Shown: positions 1-13,005 of the stretch, in pieces | Position numbering within the stretch: position 1 is the stretch's first letter | How the letters are laid out: each line of letters begins with the position of its first letter | NCBI RefSeq assembly: GCF_036323735.1 | Contig: NW_026947370.1 | Coordinates: forward strand, 813,588 to 877,587 | Length of the DNA: 64,000 nt | Direction of reading: 5' to 3' | From: Rattus norvegicus | Taxonomy: Eukaryota > Chordata > Mammalia > Rodentia > Muridae | Notes under the pieces: generated by a model | The model's input: the letters and a program-made list of their open reading frames with translations, nothing else | What the model was told of the DNA's origin: nothing | The model's database searches: none | Program-made: the position numbers and the translations under genes

Positions 1-1258
<1,258 letters not shown>

Positions 1259-1264
1259 CTGTAT

Positions 1265-1560
1265 TGGTTTGTGGACATATGGGGTGAGGAGAGATTTATT
1301 TCAGTGACTTACAGTCTCTGGTCCAGTTAATCCAACAATGACTGGCTGTGAAAGTTAAGTTCAAGAATCTTATAGTTGCACCATCACCAAGAATGATGTC
1401 TTAAGTTGTCTTCTGTGGTTTTGGAATTCTTTTAAATTAAGATTTAATGCCAGTAATGAAATAAACTTTCTATCAAGACAGAACAAGCAGGATAAGAACA
1501 AACACCTCTTTCTTCCATGTCCTCATATAGGCTTCCAATAGAAGGAATTGCTCACTTTGT
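1265..1560 (+). repeat. Rodent medium-reiterated repeat, class uncertain
   Basis: GATTTATTTCAGTGACTTACAGTCTCTGGTCCAG, GAATGATGTCTTAAGTTGTCTTCTGTGG and CTTCCATGTCCTCATATAGGCTTCCAATAGAAGG recall a common rodent interspersed repeat. I cannot name the family with certainty. Confidence 0.45.
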
Positions 1561-1719
1561 AACAGAATTAAATATCTGGATTCAATGTGTGTTTTTGTAT
1601 TTTACATATTCAGACTAGAAGTAGATCTTTTCACTTGTGAATGAAAGCAGAATTCCTTCAAAGATATGCCCATTATTTTATGGTTTTATATAATTCCAGT
1701 TGTAATCAAGTAGGCAACC

Positions 1720-3399
1720 AAATTAGCCATCATGAGTCTACTTCTTGTCAACTTGAGACAACATCATACTTCCTTATATTGTGAATAATTTGTAAATGAA
1801 ATTAATGACCAGATTATAATGGTACCTTGATATAGTAGAATGATGCTACATACAAATCGAAACGAATTATATATTAAACCAGGTCATAGTTATACTGAAT
1901 GCGATATAATTATCAATTCCACAATGTCAAACATGTTATAGATTTAGAATAGGTGAAATGGGATTTATGGCACTTTCTTTATTATCTCAAATTTGAAATG
2001 AATATGAAAATGATTGTATTGTCTTAATTGTTATTATATTGCATGGTACAGTAGTTGATGAAAGAAAACACAAAAATCTATAGAAACACTTTGTTAACAA
2101 AATACGAAGCAATTATTGATTTCAATTATTAATCATTTTCTACAACTAGTTATGGTTATTTAGACAACCATGTGTAAGTACAACCTTAGGTTATATTTAT
2201 AAATACCTTCTTCACTACCCTGTTTTATTTTCTTCACCCATTAGAAGCACCTCATTAGATACCAATCTCCATGCCTGGTGGTTTTGTACCCTTTGTCATT
2301 CTGCATTAGTTTGTCTATTTTCTTTTCACATTGGCTATGAGGACAAAGATCCCTCCATCTTTTCTAAGCTCAAGCTGTTTCGCGATTCTACCCCCTGGCC
2401 TGATAAGTTTTATGGCAGAACACCCAACACTCTTTTAGAAACTGAGAAGATGACATAGCTAACCACATGTTCTTGACTCTTGTTAGACTGCTTTCTTGTT
2501 TCCCCCTTCAATAGCCAAACAGGATATGTGTCTTTAAAACTCAATCTGGCAATTTGCATTTGGAGTTAGTCTATTGAAAATGTTTCCCTCCAAGCTTTGG
2601 TCATTCTGAGGTGTCTGTCGATTTTACCCTGTAATATCGGGAAGCCTTAGATTTATCTTTTTGAAATTGTAACCAGTTTGAGCAACTTATACATTTCATC
2701 ATGGACTATGACCCTGATATCTGAAGAATTCTTTCAAAGTGCAACCTGAGGCATTCAACAGGGAACCAAGACAAAGAAACTCAACAGAGTTGTTCATTCA
2801 CCTGTGATACCCTGGTCTAAATTGCCTATAGAAATTGTCATTTATCTTGCCACTTCACTACTCGATATAACACCTTCTGTTGAACATAGTGATGGCCATT
2901 TTTTTACTTCTGGTAACAGACATCAAGATTCTAGTGAGATGTCTCCAAATGACCCTTTTCGGAAGTGTATGATTGTGTTGTAGCCACCATTAATTGTCTC
3001 CTTATATACATTTGTTTATGTGTTGTCTATCTCTGTCACTTCTGAACATTCTGTTGTTTGTCATTGTGAGTTGAGAATTTTGTATTAAAACTAATAAGCA
3101 GTTCTCTCCTTGGGGATAATATCTTTATTATTTCCTGAAGACTTATAAAGACAAGGATGTGTGTATGGATTCTTTGAGTTAGAATGGCCTTCCTTTAATG
3201 TTAAATGGCTGAGTTCAGTGACAAAAAAACACTGGAAATCTGGAGAAGTATGGCTGGGCATCATAAGAACTACTAGACATTCTAATTAGTTTCCTTCAAT
3301 AGATGTGTGCTTATGTTTATAACAACATGTTCCTCTCTGCTTTGCACCTGTTTCCTTAAAATTATATTTGTGACAACTTTAAAAATATCCTTCCCCTAG
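1720..3399. other. Unannotated AT-rich DNA
   Basis: No open frame of note, no recognisable gene and no clear repeat in this stretch. Confidence 0.5.
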
Positions 3400-3690
3400 G
3401 AAATAACAGGGACAAAACTACAATCCCAAGAGTACACAGGGATTTACCTATAACTCTAGCCATATATGTAGCAGAGGATGGACTTGGAAGGAGAGGTCCT
3501 TTGTCCTGTCAAGTCTCAATGTCCCAGAGTAGGGGAATGTCAGGGAATGGAGGTTGGAGGGAGTAGGTGGTAGGTGTATAAGGAGCTCCATCATAGAATC
3601 AGGGGAAGAGGGATGGGATAGTTTGTTCCTGGAGGTGAAACAGAGAAAGGGAATAACATTTAAAATGTAAATAAAAATAAATAAATTATG
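3400..3690 (+). mobile_element. LINE-1 3' terminal fragment
   Basis: Starts at GGAAATAACAGGGACAAAA and ends with AAAGGGAATAACATTTAAAATGTAAATAAAAATAAATAA, the usual tail of older rodent L1 copies. Confidence 0.75.
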
Positions 3691-5074
3691 TCAATCTTTC
3701 CGTAACCATGCGTGGAGAGAAAAAACATTAAAAAAATTATACACATTTATTAAGATGAAGAAGAACTACACCAACCCTCTTTCTTTTTAGTATTGATGAC
3801 ATCATGCTGTGCATCAGCCATGCCCAAGTGCCCTTTCCTCTTCTTCTCCCGAAGTATCTCATTGCATACCTAGGATTGATCCAATTAAGTTCCTTGTGTC
3901 CTCAACAGTCGAATATGGCTTCAGAATGTGCAGCTCCTGCAATTATTTTCCTACAGGTAACCTCTGATCTTTCTCCTTTGGGAAGAAAAGATCTGAGTAA
4001 AGAGCCTCTATCCAGAGTTATGATAAGCGTTTCCTTAAGATCCAGTGAACAATACAAATAGAGCACAAAGAAACCCTCTTCCTCTGAGAAAACTCAGACA
4101 CTCATCTCTATTTTATAGAATGTTTTTAAAGTTAATCAACCCAAAGGCAATGCAGGCAAACTGTTACTGGCCACCCTGTTCATATCAAAAAAGAGGGACT
4201 GAATAATTTTGGAAAATAAAAACCAAGTTCTGGGTCCATTTATGGATCTCTGACTGATAACAATAATAGTATTGAGAGTCAGTTTCCATTCCACACACCT
4301 CCCTTAGGATTCTGACCTTGACCAAGGTACTGTGGTTCTGGGCATCTAATTCCAGACTTTCTGGCTGGGCTACAAGCAGCACCTCAGAAGCCAGAAAACC
4401 TATAAAAGTAAGTGACTTCAACCAGGGTACCTCAGAACATCCTTCTTTTCTAAAATAGTTTTTATGGACTTATCATATCTCTACTCCAATAGTCCTAGAT
4501 GCCCTGGACCTAGACAGATGTTGAAGTGTGCTTTTGTCACTCAGTTCGCACAAGATATTTGATTTAAAAAGATTAGAGGGATGTGGAGGTATTGATGAGT
4601 CTCAGTGGTTAGTAGTAGTTTAAATTAGTGTGAAAATAGAAATCTGAATGAAAGCCAGGAGGACAGGAGATTTAAGAAGGCCATTAGTGGTAATCCGAAG
4701 AGTAAATCTGAATAATAATAATCAAGTCTGTTAAAACAAATATGAAAAGGGCTAGAAGAGAGCAAGCAACCGTTGGAGCAAGACAAATATGCCTCTTGAA
4801 AATGAAGTGAACATTGGAAAATTAGTATTGTAATTGGATGTAAAAGGTACAGCAAGTCCTACAGTTAGAACAGTGATGGGGCCCAGGGTGCTGTACTCCA
4901 GGAGCCTATGGTAAAACTTAAACTTGTGACAGAGAAATTGATTTCATAATGGTCACTGTACCTACATATTCATTCCTCAATAATGTACTATGACAATTTT
5001 CTGATCAAAAGATAGCATTCACAGTAGCAAAAGTAAAACTCCCTTAATGTCTCTAAAGCAGCAAACATGCCATT
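3691..5074. other. Unannotated DNA with one exon-like block
   Basis: A block at 3,791-3,955 is bounded by TTCTTTTTAG and CTACAG-GTAACC, but its translation is not recognised. The rest shows nothing. Confidence 0.4.
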
Positions 5075-5079
5075 GACAT

Positions 5080-5188
5080 AGTTTGGCGTGATGTTACACA
5101 CTATGATCCTGGCACTTAGGCAGGAGAATTTCAAGTTAGAGGTCAGCCTGGGCTACATAGTGAGTTCTGTCTCAACCTATTCTCCTTA
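5080..5188 (+). mobile_element. B1 SINE, degenerate
   Basis: GATCCTGGCACTTAGGCAGGAG and GTCAGCCTGGGCTACATAGTGAGTTCTGTCTCAA are B1 landmarks. Confidence 0.75.
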
Positions 5189-5367
5189 AGAGAATTGTTA
5201 TAAGAATTGAGCTATACCATTCAATAAACTCTAAGGGAATATATTGCATGAGTTAGTTGCTTAAAAGATTTATCATTATATTCAGAATAGTGGTCAGATG
5301 TGATTTTTGTGGAAATTTTAAGGCGAACACAGTCATTACCATTTCATTAGTGAAATCAATATTATAT

Positions 5368-5445
5368 AGTCTGTGGGTGCAGTCAAGTGGTAGAGTGCAT
5401 ACATCATGTGCATAAGACCCTGGGCTTGAAACCCAATGCTCTAAG
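5368..5445 (+). mobile_element. ID/B4-like tRNA-derived SINE fragment
   Basis: AGTCAAGTGGTAGAGTGCATACATCATGTGCATAAGACCCTGGGCTTGAAACCC keeps A-box-like and B-box-like spacing. Confidence 0.6.
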
Positions 5446-5514
5446 AGTGTCATTTAGTTTAGAGAATGCAACAGGCCTTAGATGATCACACTCCCTGCCT
5501 GTTTTTCTCTCCCT

Positions 5515-5652
5515 GATTTTCTGAGACAGGGTTTTTCTGTGCAGCTGTCCTACAACTCACATTGTAGACCAGGCTGGCCACCAATTCAGAGATCTGCCTG
5601 CCTCTTCCTCCCTGTTTTGTGATTATAGGCATGAGCCCCCACTGTCTGGCCC
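5515..5652 (-). mobile_element. B1 SINE, antisense
   Basis: GAGACAGGGTTTTTCTGTGCAGC and GACCAGGCTGGCC followed by GAGATCTGCCTGCCTC are antisense B1. Confidence 0.92.
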
Positions 5653-5762
5653 TTCATGTCTTTTATAGGCAAAGCAGAGATTTGTAGTCAACCAAGTGCT
5701 CCCCTGTCCAGCAAATGCTTTGTACCCTAACAACAGGTTGCCTATTGTGCTTCCATCACTTA

Positions 5763-5870
5763 TTTTTTCTTGAAAGGGTCTTACTCCGTAGCACAGACTA
5801 GCCTCAAACTTGTTGCATTGCTGCCTCAGCCTTCTAAGTGAAGGTCTACAGGAACGAACCACTATGGCTA
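5763..5870 (-). mobile_element. B1 SINE, antisense, diverged
   Basis: GAAAGGGTCTTACTCCGTAGC, CTAGCCTCAAACTTG and GCCTCAGCCTTCTAAGTG indicate an older B1. Confidence 0.7.
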
Positions 5871-6116
5871 GCATATTCTCCCTCCCCTTCCTTCCTCCTT
5901 TCCTCAACAACAACCACACACTCATCCACTGTTTACCTTCCAATTTTGCATTCAACTCCTTCCTACTTTACTACTTTACCCACCCTCGTTGTCTGAGCTT
6001 TGTGTATCTGTGTGATTTATTGGTTTCCTTTTTTCCAGCAGTCACTCTGAATGGTCAGCCTTGAACTAGAGAACTGTTTCTATGTTTTCTCATTTTTTTT
6101 CCTTTCTTTTTCTCAG

Positions 6117-6286
6117 TATCCAGTATTTACTGCTCCCTTCCATTAGGTAGGCTTTGAAAATTTCTGGTTGGCTGATCAGATGATCAGCCTGTCAGTGATT
6201 CACATGGACCTGGAATATATGATCTGTTTTAACAATTAGAACTAAAATGGAATGAGAGGCGGGCCGGTTGCCAAATGATCCACAAG
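6117..6286 (+). pseudogene. XPR1-like exon, first block
   Basis: A pyrimidine-rich tract ending in CAG (6114-6116) precedes the block. Translation gives VFTAPFH, a stop in place of Lys, then VGFENFWLADQ and LEYMICF, matching the start of the XPR1 EXS region. After LEYMICF a one-base loss shifts the frame; read in the next frame the block continues LELKWNE and a remnant of the KGLLPND stretch. The last bases, CACAAG, are followed by TTAGTG where a GT donor is expected, so the donor appears lost by G to T. Two kinds of defect (stop and frameshift) rule out a working exon. Confidence 0.82.
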
Positions 6287-6837
6287 TTAGTGTATAATTT
6301 TGTATTCACACTAGTGAATTGCCAGCATAAACAAAGAACTATTGGGAATGATAACTATGACAGTAAAGGTCATGATGAAAACTCATCCAACAGCATTGCA
6401 CATCTAATTAAATGTGTTTGTCACCCTGTTAGCAATCTCCTTATCTGAAATCATTTATTTGGCTTTTAGGTTGTGTTATGATTTTAGTCAACCACTTGCC
6501 AATATATCTAAAACTTACACTTAAAGAATTCAGCAGTAATCTCTCAACCTTCATATGTGTTGGGAGCTGTATCACAACGGCTAGAGTGCCAGCAACTTGT
6601 CCTCATAGAAATGCTCAGGATGCCATTGTAGGTGCCAGTGGTCCATGTACTGATTGCTTAGAATCATGTCAGATGCCGTGAGAAAGAACATCCTGGTCAA
6701 TTCAGAAGTCTTGACCTTCTTCTGGCTCTTTACTCATGCTTAGGTGATGCCAAGTTCATTTAGTTAGGAATTCTGCATTAATAACAAAGATCTAATGGAG
6801 ACAGATCTAGCTTGTACTCAGAAAAGATCATGATGAA

Positions 6838-6950
6838 TTGGGTGTGGCAGGCCACCACGCCCCTGCAATCCCTGCAAGGGAGGCTGAAGCCATAGGATGG
6901 TCGGTCATCCTGGGGTGCATAAATGTAATCCTGTCCCCAAAATAAAAATT
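6838..6950 (+). mobile_element. B1-like SINE, diverged
   Basis: GGGTGTGGCAGGCCACCACGCCC followed by GGGAGGCTGAAGCCATAGGATGG and a short A-rich tail. Confidence 0.55.
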
Positions 6951-7444
6951 ACTGCAGAGCAGCAATAAAAAACAATAATGAGCCATAAGCATTCTATGAT
7001 TATGAGGAGGCCATAGAGAGCGTGCTCTGGGTGTATGTTTATAGTAACTTGCCACTTACAAAGTTGTCTCAGTACCCGTGATATTTCTACATTTTCCTAT
7101 GTTTAAAGTCATAGAACAAAGCATGTGTTTTTCTTCCTTTTATTAATAGACTCTTTTCCTATAATTTTATTCCAACTGAAAAAAGTACAAAATTGTTTGA
7201 ATTGGTTCTAGGATATTCCGAAATCAAAAAAACATTGCCCAGTAGTCACCTCAGCTTCTCCGGTTTCTCATCCACTAAAGAGGTCGAGCAAGTGGTGTCT
7301 GCATAGGAGAAAGTGACTGTGAACCCACGGGTTAGGGTTTTACGGATATGTTGATGGTTACCTGTACTGTGAGACTAAATGGTATGAACAGTTAATTCAT
7401 TTGAATTGTGATATTGTTTTCCTTCTTCTTTGAAATCTTCACAG

Positions 7445-7642
7445 AACCAGAATTTTGCCAAAGATATACATACGGAGTGCGAGCCACTGTTCAGTGCATT
7501 CCTGCTTGGCTTTATTTCATTCAGTGCCTGTGCTGGTACTGTGACACAAGAAGAGCCTTTTCTCATCCAGTAAATGCTGCCTGGCAAATACTCTACGACT
7601 TTTTCATCGTGACATTTCCAGCCCTTTACAGCACCCACAAAG
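7445..7642 (+). pseudogene. XPR1-like exon, second block
   Basis: The block has a good acceptor (pyrimidine-rich, ending TTCACAG at 7444) and a GT donor (GTAGGC from 7643). It stays open throughout and encodes EPEFCQRYTYGVRATVQ, IPAWLYFIQCL, DTRRAF and ends in FPALYSTHK, plainly the XPR1 segment following the first block. The family's basic run CLRRYRDT reads CLCWYCDT. Near NAG-KYSTTFF a four-base insertion and a one-base deletion about 15 bases apart shift the local frame and then restore it, so the open frame is partly accidental. This is the best preserved of the three blocks. Confidence 0.88.
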
Positions 7643-7644
7643 GT

Positions 7645-9120
7645 AGGCTGAGGTCTCCCATCTGAGCCCTTACTACTGCAATCTGTTGCCCTGGACTCTG
7701 CCATCCCTGCCGTTGGTTCTGCTGAGGCTCCAGACCCGGGTTATCTCAGTTTAGCCTTGAATACAGTTTTTATCTCATTTCAATTAGCAGTTATTATCAG
7801 TAAGACTTGCAGTCAGTTGGTAAGAATTGTGATGCTGTTTCACCCTGTCTGTTGCTCAGTGGCTGTAAACGTATAGCTGCCTGGGGTTTTAATTTAGTTC
7901 ATTAGAGTGTTTTTTTGTTTTTTTTTTTGTTTTTGAGCACTTTTTTGTTAATTTTTTCTTGGGGGGTTTGGGGAGGTTGAAATTTCCTTGTTTATTAATG
8001 AGGTTAAGAAATGGTTAGGTGCATAAAAATCCCTCTCGCAACCAAGTTTATTTTTAATCATTTTCTTTGATGAACTTGTAAGAATTGTTTACAGTCCATT
8101 TAATTGCAAATTGAGTTCTCTGATCGCTCCTGTTTCTCATCTCCAAGGCATCCTGCTATGACTTGCTCCTGCTCTTCTGTTGGGAATAGAAAAAAAAAAA
8201 AACTTTTAAGTTCAGAACCAAATGCAGACGCTCCTTTTGAATTTTTAACCTTTTTCCAAGAACTGTCAATCAGTGATATCCCATCCTTGCACTAAAATGC
8301 ATTCCTTCTTTGTCTGCTGAGTACAGGGCATCAGCCCACACCTTACACAGTGCAAAGAGCTGTGACTAATGCAGATTAGTAAAGTGCTTTTAAATACTCA
8401 CGTAAATTGTTCTCAGTAACCTTTTCTGTGTGGCTCAATTGGGAGACATATTCAGAAGTACAAAACTACTGTTGCTCTAACATGTATCTGATGCTATGTC
8501 AGATGAGGGCACTGTTAGTACCATGATATTGGTGTCCCTGAACATTCATAGTATGACATAGCGTCTATGCTAGAATAGTATTGAAAATGTATCCATTCTT
8601 GTTAAGTGATAGAATTTAATTTAGTACCTCAGTGAAGGAAACACATCCCCATGAATTCCATAATTTTAGTTCCTCCTAAGGAATGCCAGTAGTCAATACC
8701 AGTATGCACCTTGATTTATAGAATTGACAGTTGATTTGGTAAAAGATGCTATATGGCTTCTTTTACTAAATAATCAGAAACATCTTCCTCCTGTCTCAGA
8801 TATAAATGAGTATTGGGATAAATTATACTAGTAATATATTCATTAGGAAGTTAAAATTGCTGGTAGGTGCTATTGACACAAAATACAGCACTCACCCCAG
8901 GAAATAAGAGATAGTTAATTCTTGAGGAAAACCTAAGTGCTCGTAGCCTGGGAGCACAGACTCAGGTTATAACCACTGGAGGTGATCACATACTATTTTA
9001 TTTGATACAGAAAAAAAACATAAATCAGTGCATTTATCACATTGGTGGTCACTGCAAATAAGCAGGCTGCAGCAAAACAAGGGGAACTCTGTGTAGATCT
9101 GTGATGTCTGGTCACATGTT
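7645..9120. other. Intron-like DNA of the XPR1-like pseudogene
   Basis: AT-rich, with a T-run at 7,916-7,930; no other gene or clear repeat recognised. Confidence 0.5.
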
Positions 9121-9124
9121 TAGC

Positions 9125-9330
9125 TTTCAGATTGGTAAGGGCTGGTGCCCTGCTAAGCATACATTTTAGGGCTGTAGTGAATTTGGTCCCTAACACCCAT
9201 GTAAAGGCTGTGGAAGGCAACAAACACCTATAACTCCAACTCTGGGGAGATAGACAGTGTGACTTGCTTTCCAGTCATATTATGGTGTCATTGAGCTGCA
9301 GGTTCAATCAGAGACCTTGTCTGAAAAAAT
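9125..9330 (+). mobile_element. B3/B4-like SINE, degenerate
   Basis: GGGCTGGTGCCCTGCTAAGC, TTTGGTCCCTAACACCCATG and AACACCTATAACTCCAACTCTGGGGAG keep the order of a tRNA-derived rodent SINE. Confidence 0.5.
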
Positions 9331-9559
9331 AAGGTAGAAAACACCTGGGAAGACACTGATGCCAAGCTCCCCACACACAGAGAACACATTTGACAGATTT
9401 GGATAGTCACAGGCATGTTCAGACTCAGGCGTGAACAGTGAGTGACTTTCAAAGGGACAGTCTAAGGTAGTCGGCTTAGGGTCTTCACACCATTTACAAT
9501 CACGAAGCTCAGCATTGAGACTCAGCCTTGAGGAACTTATGTTTACATAAAGAACTTTA

Positions 9560-9657
9560 AGAACACAAAAGGATTACAAGTCAAAGGCCTGTCTTATTTA
9601 CAGAGTGAGTTCAGAAAAACTTGGAAACATAATAAGATCCTGTCTCAAAATAAATAA
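9560..9657 (+). mobile_element. B1 3' fragment
   Basis: AGTCAAAGGCCTGTCTTATTTACAGAGTGAGTTC and AAGATCCTGTCTCAAAATAAATAA resemble the right part of B1. Confidence 0.55.
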
Positions 9658-9729
9658 TATAGCTTACCTGTCATTCATGGAGCTCTGTGGTCATTCCTTA
9701 GCACGATGTAAGAAGAAATACAATGAAGG

Positions 9730-9872
9730 TTGGGATGGGCCATCAAAATGGCTTCACAAGTAAAGGCACCTGAAGCAAAACTTGACAGCCTGAGTTCAGT
9801 CCCTGAGCACCCATGGTAGAGAAAAAAGACCTGCCTCCATCAGGTTGTTTTCTGACCTCTGTGTTTGAACAG
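9730..9872 (+). mobile_element. B4-type SINE
   Basis: ATGGCTTCACAAGTAAAGGCACCTGAAGC, CCTGAGTTCAGTCCCTGAGCACCCATGGTAG and GTTTTCTGACCTCTGTG match the B4-style layout. Confidence 0.65.
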
Positions 9873-10614
9873 TTGGCTTATGAGGAAATGGATGCTTTGT
9901 CCCCAGTATCACAGGGGGCTAGGGAATGTGAACAGAAGTTTGAGCCAGCAAATTTATTTATAAATGAAGCAGTTCTGTACTAATAAATATATATATTTCC
10001 TATTTAACTATAGTTTAATGTGGTAGAGTTTTACATTAATATATTTGATGCATTGATTACTTATCTACTGCATATGTATGTAAACTGATAGTAAATATAT
10101 TCTTTTCTCAAAAACAAAACAATGTGAGATTACATTATTATTATTTCCTTATATCTGATTTAAAATAATAGAGCTTTGTTTAACTGTATATCCTAAGGAA
10201 TGGTTAAAGTGGTAAATTTGTGGAGGTTTAAAACCAAATATTTTTGAAAGGCTTCTATTATACTATTTTTTGTGAGCAGTGATTAGTAAAACCCTTAGCA
10301 CAAATCTCTCACACATCCTGCAAGACCACAGATAAAAGATGACATTCAGACGACATGCAGCTGAGAATGACCGTGAAGGTCTGGTCCTCCTGCCATAACC
10401 ACTCAAGTTCTGGGTTTACAGAAGTGAGTAGCCCTGTCTCGCTCCTTATTTTTATTTTTTGATACCAGGCTCATGCTCAGGGCCCTGAGTGTGGTGTGCC
10501 ATGTGGTCACTGAGCCACAGGGCTCATCCAGTCTCACCTGGCAGTGTAAGGGGTAATTCTGTTTCCTTCTTCTGTTTCCCTTGACCCCATTTGTCACGGC
10601 TGTTTTGTCTTACA

Positions 10615-10740
10615 CATAGCTATATCTTTAAAGTGGAGATAATAATACCTATAGCTATTTACTTCACAGAATCATTGTAAGAATCGTCCTGAAAACATGG
10701 TATAGACTTTATAGGTGTGCTTGCTGCATGAATGCCCTGG
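10615..10740 (+). mobile_element. MIR-like ancient SINE
   Basis: AAAGTGGAGATAATAATACCTATAGC, AATCATTGTAAGAATCG and GAAAACATGGTATAGACTTTATAGG follow the 3' half of MIR. Confidence 0.5.
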
Positions 10741-10904
10741 AGAGAAAAATGGAGTAGCCGTTTATTAATTTTGTTGATCATATCAAAAAGTTTTTTTAAA
10801 AAATTGAATATTGCTGCATATCGGACACATAAATAATTTTTGTACCAAAAAGTCTAGAACTTGGCATGGCAAAATTTTGTCGTTGAATTGTGTTCAGGTT
10901 TCAT

Positions 10905-10979
10905 TTCCTTCCTTCTTTTCTTCCTTCCATTCTTCCTTCCTTCCTTCCTTCCTTCCTTTCTTTCCTTTTTTCTTTCTTT
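10905..10979. repeat. (TTCC)n low-complexity tract
   Basis: Pyrimidine-only tract dominated by TTCC. Confidence 0.95.
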
Positions 10980-10995
10980 AAGATTGGGTCTCATG

Positions 10996-11130
10996 TCAGG
11001 TGGTATCAGTACATACGTTTAATCCCAACAGAGGCAGGTAGATCTTTGAGTTTAAGGCCACCCTTGTCTATAGAGTGAATTCTGAAATAGCCAGAGTTAC
11101 ACAGAAAAGCACTGTCTTGAATGAGAAAAC
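10996..11130 (+). mobile_element. B1 SINE, degenerate
   Basis: TTTAATCCCAACAGAGGCAGGTAGATC, CTTGTCTATAGAGTGAATTC and CAGAGTTACACAGAAAAGCACTGTCTTG are B1; an A-rich tail follows to 11,170. Confidence 0.78.
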
Positions 11131-11197
11131 AAAAAACAGAACAGAACAGAACAAAACAAAACAAAAATTACAAGTCTCACATAAAAATTAAAAAAAG

Positions 11198-11417
11198 ACA
11201 GGGCTAGGCCACACATAGGTCTGACTAGCTTCAAATTCATTATGTAGCAAACTTGACTTTGAACTTCCTACTCCTTTCTTTCTGTTTCCCTCTTAAGTGC
11301 TGGGATTACAGGAATGTGCAACAACAACAACCAGTATTATGTGGTGATGGACATCAAACTCAGGGCATCAGTTTGCTAGGCTGATGCCCTACCAGTTGAG
11401 CCATTGCCCCAGCCCTA
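11198..11417 (-). mobile_element. B1/ID composite SINE, antisense
   Basis: The left part (TTAAGTGCTGGGATTACAGGAATGTGC) is antisense B1; the right part (CATCAAACTCAGGGCATCAG...CTACCAGTTGAGCCATTGCCCCAGCCC) is an antisense tRNA-derived SINE, as in B4-type composites. Confidence 0.78.
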
Positions 11418-11986
11418 GTTAGGTTATTTTATTGGATAGTGTCCTAAAAAAACAAAGTCTTTAGAAATAATTACTGGGACAAAAGAAGGTAGACAAAATG
11501 ACTAATTATGTAGATATTGTTCTATTGAGGCTTTTGCAAAAGAAAGATTCGTGAGGAAAGTAGAGTAAAAGACCATGACATGATCTTGTTTAGACTCTGA
11601 TGTGATTCTTTCAAAGAACTAATCTGCCTGGGTTACCATAGTAACAGCACTGTATTAAGTGCACTTTCAAAATTGATAGAGTGAAGTGGTTTTTTTTTTT
11701 TTATGCTGCATGATTTGTTAAGATAGAGGTGGATGCATTAACTCTGCACTTAGAATCATTGTGGGTGAGCATTTAGGCACCCTATTTAGGAAGAGTAGTT
11801 ATGATAATATTTATTTGGCCTCTTTTGTTATATTAAAAAATAAACATATTTGATATTAGTTATTTGCTATCATTGATATTTGGAGACAAAAGAATTCAGC
11901 TAGCAGCCAATCTCTGTGTTCAAAGATTCATATTTCATTCATGAACACATTTGAAACAAAATACCATTTGTGTGTGTGTGTATCTA

Positions 11987-11991
<5 letters not shown>

Positions 11992-12047
<56 letters not shown>
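11992..12047. repeat. (CT)n microsatellite
   Basis: About 28 CT repeats, followed directly by an antisense B3. Confidence 0.99.
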
Positions 12048-12048
<1 letters not shown>

Positions 12049-12170
12049 GGTTCTTCTGGAACTGGAGCTGCACACAGCTGTGAGCTGCCACGTGAGTCCT
12101 AGGAATTAAACCCGGATCCTCTAGAGGAACAGCCAGTGCTCTTAACATCGAGCCATCTGTTCTGCCCCAA
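12048..12170 (-). mobile_element. B3 SINE, antisense
   Basis: CTTCTGGAACTGGAGCTGCACACAGCTGTGAGCTGCCACGTG and AGCCAGTGCTCTTAACATCGAGCCATCTGT are antisense B3. Confidence 0.88.
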
Positions 12171-12243
12171 TAAAGTACATTTTAAAGGAAGTATTGAAAA
12201 AAATTAGGAAGTTGGCTATTATGCTAATAAATAAAACATGTCA

Positions 12244-12284
12244 TATATATATATATACATATATATATACATATGTATATATAT

Positions 12285-12327
<43 letters not shown>
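12244..12327. repeat. (TA)n tract with TACA interruptions
   Basis: Alternating TA with four TACA or ATGT breaks. Confidence 0.97.
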
Positions 12328-12328
<1 letters not shown>

Positions 12329-12886
12329 TAAAATGTAGTGGACAAAAATGTGCACACATTGCACATACACATGTTGGGGATTTACAATAAAGCCTTGAGC
12401 ATGATAAGCATATCCTTATACTCAGCTACACCTTGGCCTCCTCAGTGATACCCTGAATAGTATGCAGTATATGGTTTTCATTGAAATATGGAAAGAAAAT
12501 TTGTTTCATACAGTAAAATATTGCTTCCGTTCTATTTAGTGGAAAGAAAAAGAAAAATCTAGTCATCACCTAATATTTCATCGAAACAGTATTTGCATTT
12601 GATTCAGGCAGGCTTCTCAGTGCTTGGTACATATTTTTTAATGGTTTTAAAGGAGATCAAAGAGCTTATCTTCTTTAAAGGCAAAAATTTTACGTGTTTA
12701 CATAAGGGGAATCAACATTTACCAAATAAAGTGAAATATTATAACCTACTCAACATATCTCATTTCTGGTACAGAAAGACTAAAGCAAAGAAAACTGTAC
12801 AAAGTGTAGAAACTGCTGGGTGGTCCTTCTTTTCCCTGACACTTACACAAACACTATTCTGTTTCCTATATCAAGAACTTCACAGC

Positions 12887-13005
12887 TGGGTGTGGGGGTA
12901 TAGCTCAGTAATCCCAGCACTTGAGAGCCTGAGTCAGGAGGATTTTGAGTTTGAGGACAGCCAAAGTTATACAGTAAGACCCTGTATCAAAAACCTCCCC
13001 ACCCA
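12887..13005 (+). mobile_element. B1 SINE
   Basis: GCTGGGTGTGGGGGTATAGC, AATCCCAGCACTTGAGAGCC and CAGTAAGACCCTGTATCAAAA. Confidence 0.8.
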
